Assembly: GCA_937896235.1 (NCBI GenBank) | Contig: CALBMX010000067.1 | Span: 1-64,000 of the forward strand | Reading direction: 5' to 3' | DNA length: 64,000 nucleotides | Source of the DNA: an uncultured bacterium | Lineage (GTDB): Bacteria > Planctomycetota > UBA1135 > GCA-002686595 | Part shown: positions 61,255 to 64,000 of the stretch, piece after piece | Layout: every line of letters begins with the position of its first letter | How positions within the stretch are numbered: position 1 is the stretch's first letter | Notes under the pieces: model-generated | Seen by the model: only the letters and a program-made list of their open reading frames with translations | What the model was told of the DNA's origin: nothing | Databases searched by the model: none | Translations under genes and position numbers: made by a program

Positions 61255-63756
61255 ATGTCTCTCTTTGCACTCCCTAACCCGTCCCGCTCAACCGCCATCT
61301 TTGCCTTCGCGCTTTCGCTTTCTCTGGTTAGCTGCGGCGAAGACACCTCTCCAGATGAAAGGCTGACTTTGGAGGCAGGTGGCCGTCAGGGCCTCTTGGT
61401 GACCCCTTTTAGCGCTCCAGCCCAGCGCCTGCTCCCCAGTTTTCTAGGTCTTGCCGAGGCGCGGAGCCAAGTTGTTTACGAAGTCGACTTGTCGGAGTTC
61501 CAGGTGGCGGGCATCCCCAAGGGCTGGCATCGCTTCGAGCGTCCCGAAATCGGTGGCTTCAGTCTCGTACGTATCGTGGATGGCGGCCCGGGTGACCTAG
61601 AGGTCGGCGTCTCCGCTCTCGAGGGACCCTCCCATATCAGCGTGGCTCGGCTGCCCGTTTCATCTGGAGAGGTCCCCGTCCAAGCGCTAGAGGCTCGTGA
61701 GTGGATTCGCAATCAGCTCGACAAGGGGGACCAGCGCGAAGTCGGAATCCAAGCGGAAGACGCAGGAGGAGACGAGCTGGTGGCCAGCCTCGCCATCTCA
61801 GATCGGTTTACCGAGCCGCATTCGAGCCTTGTGCTGATCAGCTTGGATTACAAGCCTGACGTCTCTCGATTTGGCAGGGTGCAATTGCGGCGGGTGCCCG
61901 CATTTGAAATCCAGTACCAGAGTGCGGTTTACAGTACGCCCGATTACTCGGCAGGGCCGACTCGGGGCCGGGTGAATCTCGGGGGCGACCATCGCGACTC
62001 CCTAGTGCTTCCCGTCGGCCAAAGCGGTAGCGTCAGCGTTCGAACACACGAGGGTGCGGACGTCCTCGAATTCGGACTGGGAGCTCTTTCCGGAGTGGAC
62101 CCCCTTGAGCTTCATAGGCTAGAGCTTGACGTCTCCATTCAGGTTGCTGGTGGTCGCGTGCATGCCTTCCCTCCATTTAAATTGGATCCAAAGCAACAGG
62201 ATGGAGATCGGATTTGGCGCGAGGTTTCGCTGCCTCTGACCGACCTACTTCCCCATGGTGAGGCGTCGGGAGTTCGAGTGACCTTTACGGCTACCGACCC
62301 AGGTGAAACGGGGCGGGCCCTTGCGGTGGCGATTGCACATCCGCGCATTGTCGGTGGTTCAAGTGGCTTTCCGCGACCCAATCTCATTCTCGTCTCCTTG
62401 GATACGCTAAGGGCTGATCGGGTCGGCGTTATTCGGACGGATGGGGAGCCGAGTTTGACGCCGAATCTCGACGCGTTTTCCAAAGGGGCGACGCTGTTCT
62501 CAGCAGCGGAGTCGACGGCTCCTTTCACCTTGCCGTCACATGGATCCGTGTTTTCCGGCAACATGCCTTCGATCCACGGAGGGATAGATATGCAGACCCC
62601 GCTGCGATCGGATGCGCCTCTACTCACAGAGTTGCTCGCACTTGCTGGTTGGAGCACTACAGCGTTTACCGGTGGCGGCTTTCTGTCACCAGACTTTGGG
62701 TTTTCGCGCGGTTTTGATCGCTATACCGTCCATGATCCTCTGATCACGAGTGAGACTCTTCCCAAGTTATTGGACTCTGAAAGAGACAGATTACCCGAGT
62801 CGATGTCGGGCAGGGAATACGAGGACTATCTAAGGCTCTCCGCGGCCTGGCGTCTCAAAAAAGAGGCCGTGCTCACGTACCTAGCAAGTGCCTCCAGGAG
62901 CCCCTATTTCCTATTCCTGCACACCTACGCAGCACATCAATACCATCCACCCGCCGCGATCTACAAGGTAGACCTCGCGGGGTCTGAGAGCTCGCTTACC
63001 TTTGGGAAGGGCCTCGGTCCGATCTCCCCGGAGCGCTGGCGGACCTCACCACCGAGTGAAGCGGACACTCTCCATATGCGGCAGCTCTACGATGCCTGCG
63101 TGCGCCACGCGGACGAGGAATTTGGTGCGGTGATGGAGTCCCTCAAGGAGTCCGGAGGCCTGAAGAACACTTATGTCGTCGTGTTCTCGGATCATGGGGA
63201 GGAACTATTTGAGCACGGTGAGCTTGGCCATTCCGATTCCCTTCGGGAGTCTCTCCTGCACGTACCACTGCTCATCTCGGGCCCTGGAATCTCCCCAAGT
63301 CGCGTCACGGATCCGGTGTCTCTTTTAGACCTAGCACCGACACTCTTTGAGCTCATGGGGTTGCCTACAACCGAGCTGTTCGAAGGAACCTCGCTCCTCG
63401 AGTTTGACGGCTCTCATTTTTCGCCAAGAGCGGACTCCGCCCCGGTGTTTAGCGAGGTCTCGCATCACTCATTTTTCTTTGACTCCCTGCGCGCCGGCGA
63501 TTGGAAGGTCGTTCGCGAATACGGCGCGGCCGGTCGTGGCGTGGGGACGCCTGTCGATCGACTCTACAATTTGGCCCAAGATGGCGCTGAGTTTACGGAC
63601 CTGTCCGGTGAGGAGTCACGCTTGTTGGAGCGCCTTGGGCGGCGCCTTACCGAGAACCGAGAGCGGCTAGATGCTGAGGCCGAGGGGCGTACCGATAGTG
63701 CTGCTGAGCTCAGTGCGGGTACGATGGACGCGCTTGGCGATTTGGGCTACTTATAG
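61255..63756 (+). CDS. Sulfatase-superfamily lipoprotein with Thr in place of the formylglycine cysteine
   Basis: 833 residues from ATG 61255, which opens a lipoprotein signal (lipobox VSC). The start at 61126 lies inside the HDOD gene. Residues about 20-370 form an unassigned beta-rich region. The catalytic domain begins at NLILVSLDTLRADR (Asp383 metal ligand). The usual C/S-x-P-x-R site reads T-L-P-S-H (Thr425 to His429), so formylglycine maturation is impossible and Thr would be the nucleophile, as in phosphatase-like or phosphoethanolamine-transferase-like members. FSDHGEELFEHG supplies further metal ligands. The substrate is unknown; the stop overlaps the next gene. Confidence 0.85.
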   Translation: MSLFALPNPSRSTAIFAFALSLSLVSCGEDTSPDERLTLEAGGRQGLLVTPFSAPAQRLLPSFLGLAEARSQVVYEVDLSEFQVAGIPKGWHRFERPEIGGFSLVRIVDGGPGDLEVGVSALEGPSHISVARLPVSSGEVPVQALEAREWIRNQLDKGDQREVGIQAEDAGGDELVASLAISDRFTEPHSSLVLISLDYKPDVSRFGRVQLRRVPAFEIQYQSAVYSTPDYSAGPTRGRVNLGGDHRDSLVLPVGQSGSVSVRTHEGADVLEFGLGALSGVDPLELHRLELDVSIQVAGGRVHAFPPFKLDPKQQDGDRIWREVSLPLTDLLPHGEASGVRVTFTATDPGETGRALAVAIAHPRIVGGSSGFPRPNLILVSLDTLRADRVGVIRTDGEPSLTPNLDAFSKGATLFSAAESTAPFTLPSHGSVFSGNMPSIHGGIDMQTPLRSDAPLLTELLALAGWSTTAFTGGGFLSPDFGFSRGFDRYTVHDPLITSETLPKLLDSERDRLPESMSGREYEDYLRLSAAWRLKKEAVLTYLASASRSPYFLFLHTYAAHQYHPPAAIYKVDLAGSESSLTFGKGLGPISPERWRTSPPSEADTLHMRQLYDACVRHADEEFGAVMESLKESGGLKNTYVVVFSDHGEELFEHGELGHSDSLRESLLHVPLLISGPGISPSRVTDPVSLLDLAPTLFELMGLPTTELFEGTSLLEFDGSHFSPRADSAPVFSEVSHHSFFFDSLRAGDWKVVREYGAAGRGVGTPVDRLYNLAQDGAEFTDLSGEESRLLERLGRRLTENRERLDAEAEGRTDSAAELSAGTMDALGDLGYL

Positions 63757-64000
63757 AGGCCGACATGGGCGACGAGCTCTTTCATTGCGCCTTCATAAAT
63801 CGCGCCGGTAGCTAGGCAAAACGCAAAGGCGACAAGGAGCGAAGAGGCCAAAGCCGCGGGCGGTCCGTTTCGAGCGGGTGTCCCTAGGGGACGCAGTTTC
63901 GCAAATGCGACGGCGAGGGCGGCCCCGAGAATATAAGCGCAAACGTCACTCCAATCCGCGGTTCCTGGTATCCAGTTAAGAGCTTGGAAGGCCTCGCTAC
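63747..64000 (-). CDS. C-terminal part of a VanZ-like membrane protein (5' end outside window)
   Basis: An open minus-strand frame of 83 codons enters from the right edge and stops with TAG at 63749-63747. It reads ALNWIPGTADWSDVCAYILG, matching the VanZ-type P-G-T-x-D-W-x-D-x-x-x-x-x-x-G pattern, followed by a hydrophobic helix (ALASSLLVAFAFCLATGAI). VanZ-like proteins are small membrane proteins of mostly unknown role. The end overlaps the convergent sulfatase gene by 10 bp. Confidence 0.65.
   Translation of the reverse strand, partial: SEAFQALNWIPGTADWSDVCAYILGAALAVAFAKLRPLGTPARNGPPAALASSLLVAFAFCLATGAIYEGAMKELVAHVGLYK

Overview
The window is a GC-rich, densely coded bacterial chromosome segment. 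The inferred host is a Gram-negative, Planctomycetota-like bacterium. Evidence for this is an outer-membrane-type porin, a Kdo-kinase-like enzyme, many secreted or lipoprotein genes, FG-GAP/VCBS and ASPIC/UnbV proteins, PQQ-type propeller proteins, sulfatase-like enzymes, and a long MoxR/VWA operon carrying squalene-cyclase-fold proteins. This assignment rests on gene content only; no rRNA or tRNA gene was seen. Shine-Dalgarno motifs are scarce, TTG starts are frequent, and many genes overlap by 4 bp.

Layout. 1-4.7 kb: the tail of an unknown Arg/Glu-repeat protein, a Kdo/WaaP-type kinase, and a leftward operon (porin, FMN-binding/ApbE fusion, small haem-b-like membrane protein) preceded by two identical-arm inverted repeats resembling Fur boxes. 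4.8-8.2 kb: a large Ser/Thr kinase-ATPase-TPR regulator. 8.4-14.4 kb: cysS facing a nusA-infB-rbfA translation operon. 14.7-22 kb: an atypical sigma-54 activator coupled to a secreted HEAT/TPR protein, then an RlmI-like methyltransferase, thiS, thiG, a CPBP protease and a gamma-carbonic-anhydrase-like protein. 22-29 kb: two long FG-GAP/VCBS proteins flanking a sugar nucleotidyltransferase.

28.8-51.5 kb is the centrepiece: 13 leftward genes with almost no spacers. They are moxR, DUF58, BatA-like, VWA/GATase-like, giant PQQ-like propeller, alpha/alpha-toroid protein, DUF4175-like membrane protein, giant coiled-coil protein, disordered secreted protein, second toroid protein, ECF sigma factor, probable anti-sigma factor and a secretin-like protein. 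I read this as one co-translated envelope or extracytoplasmic assembly with its own regulator at the 3' end; its function is not established.

51.6-58 kb: a beta-helix lipoprotein, a second PQQ-like protein and an FtsB/DivIC-like protein downstream of eno, with a clear terminator behind eno. 58-64 kb: pssA and folK, a DUF2807 lipoprotein, an HDOD protein, a sulfatase-like lipoprotein and the end of a VanZ-like membrane protein running off the window.
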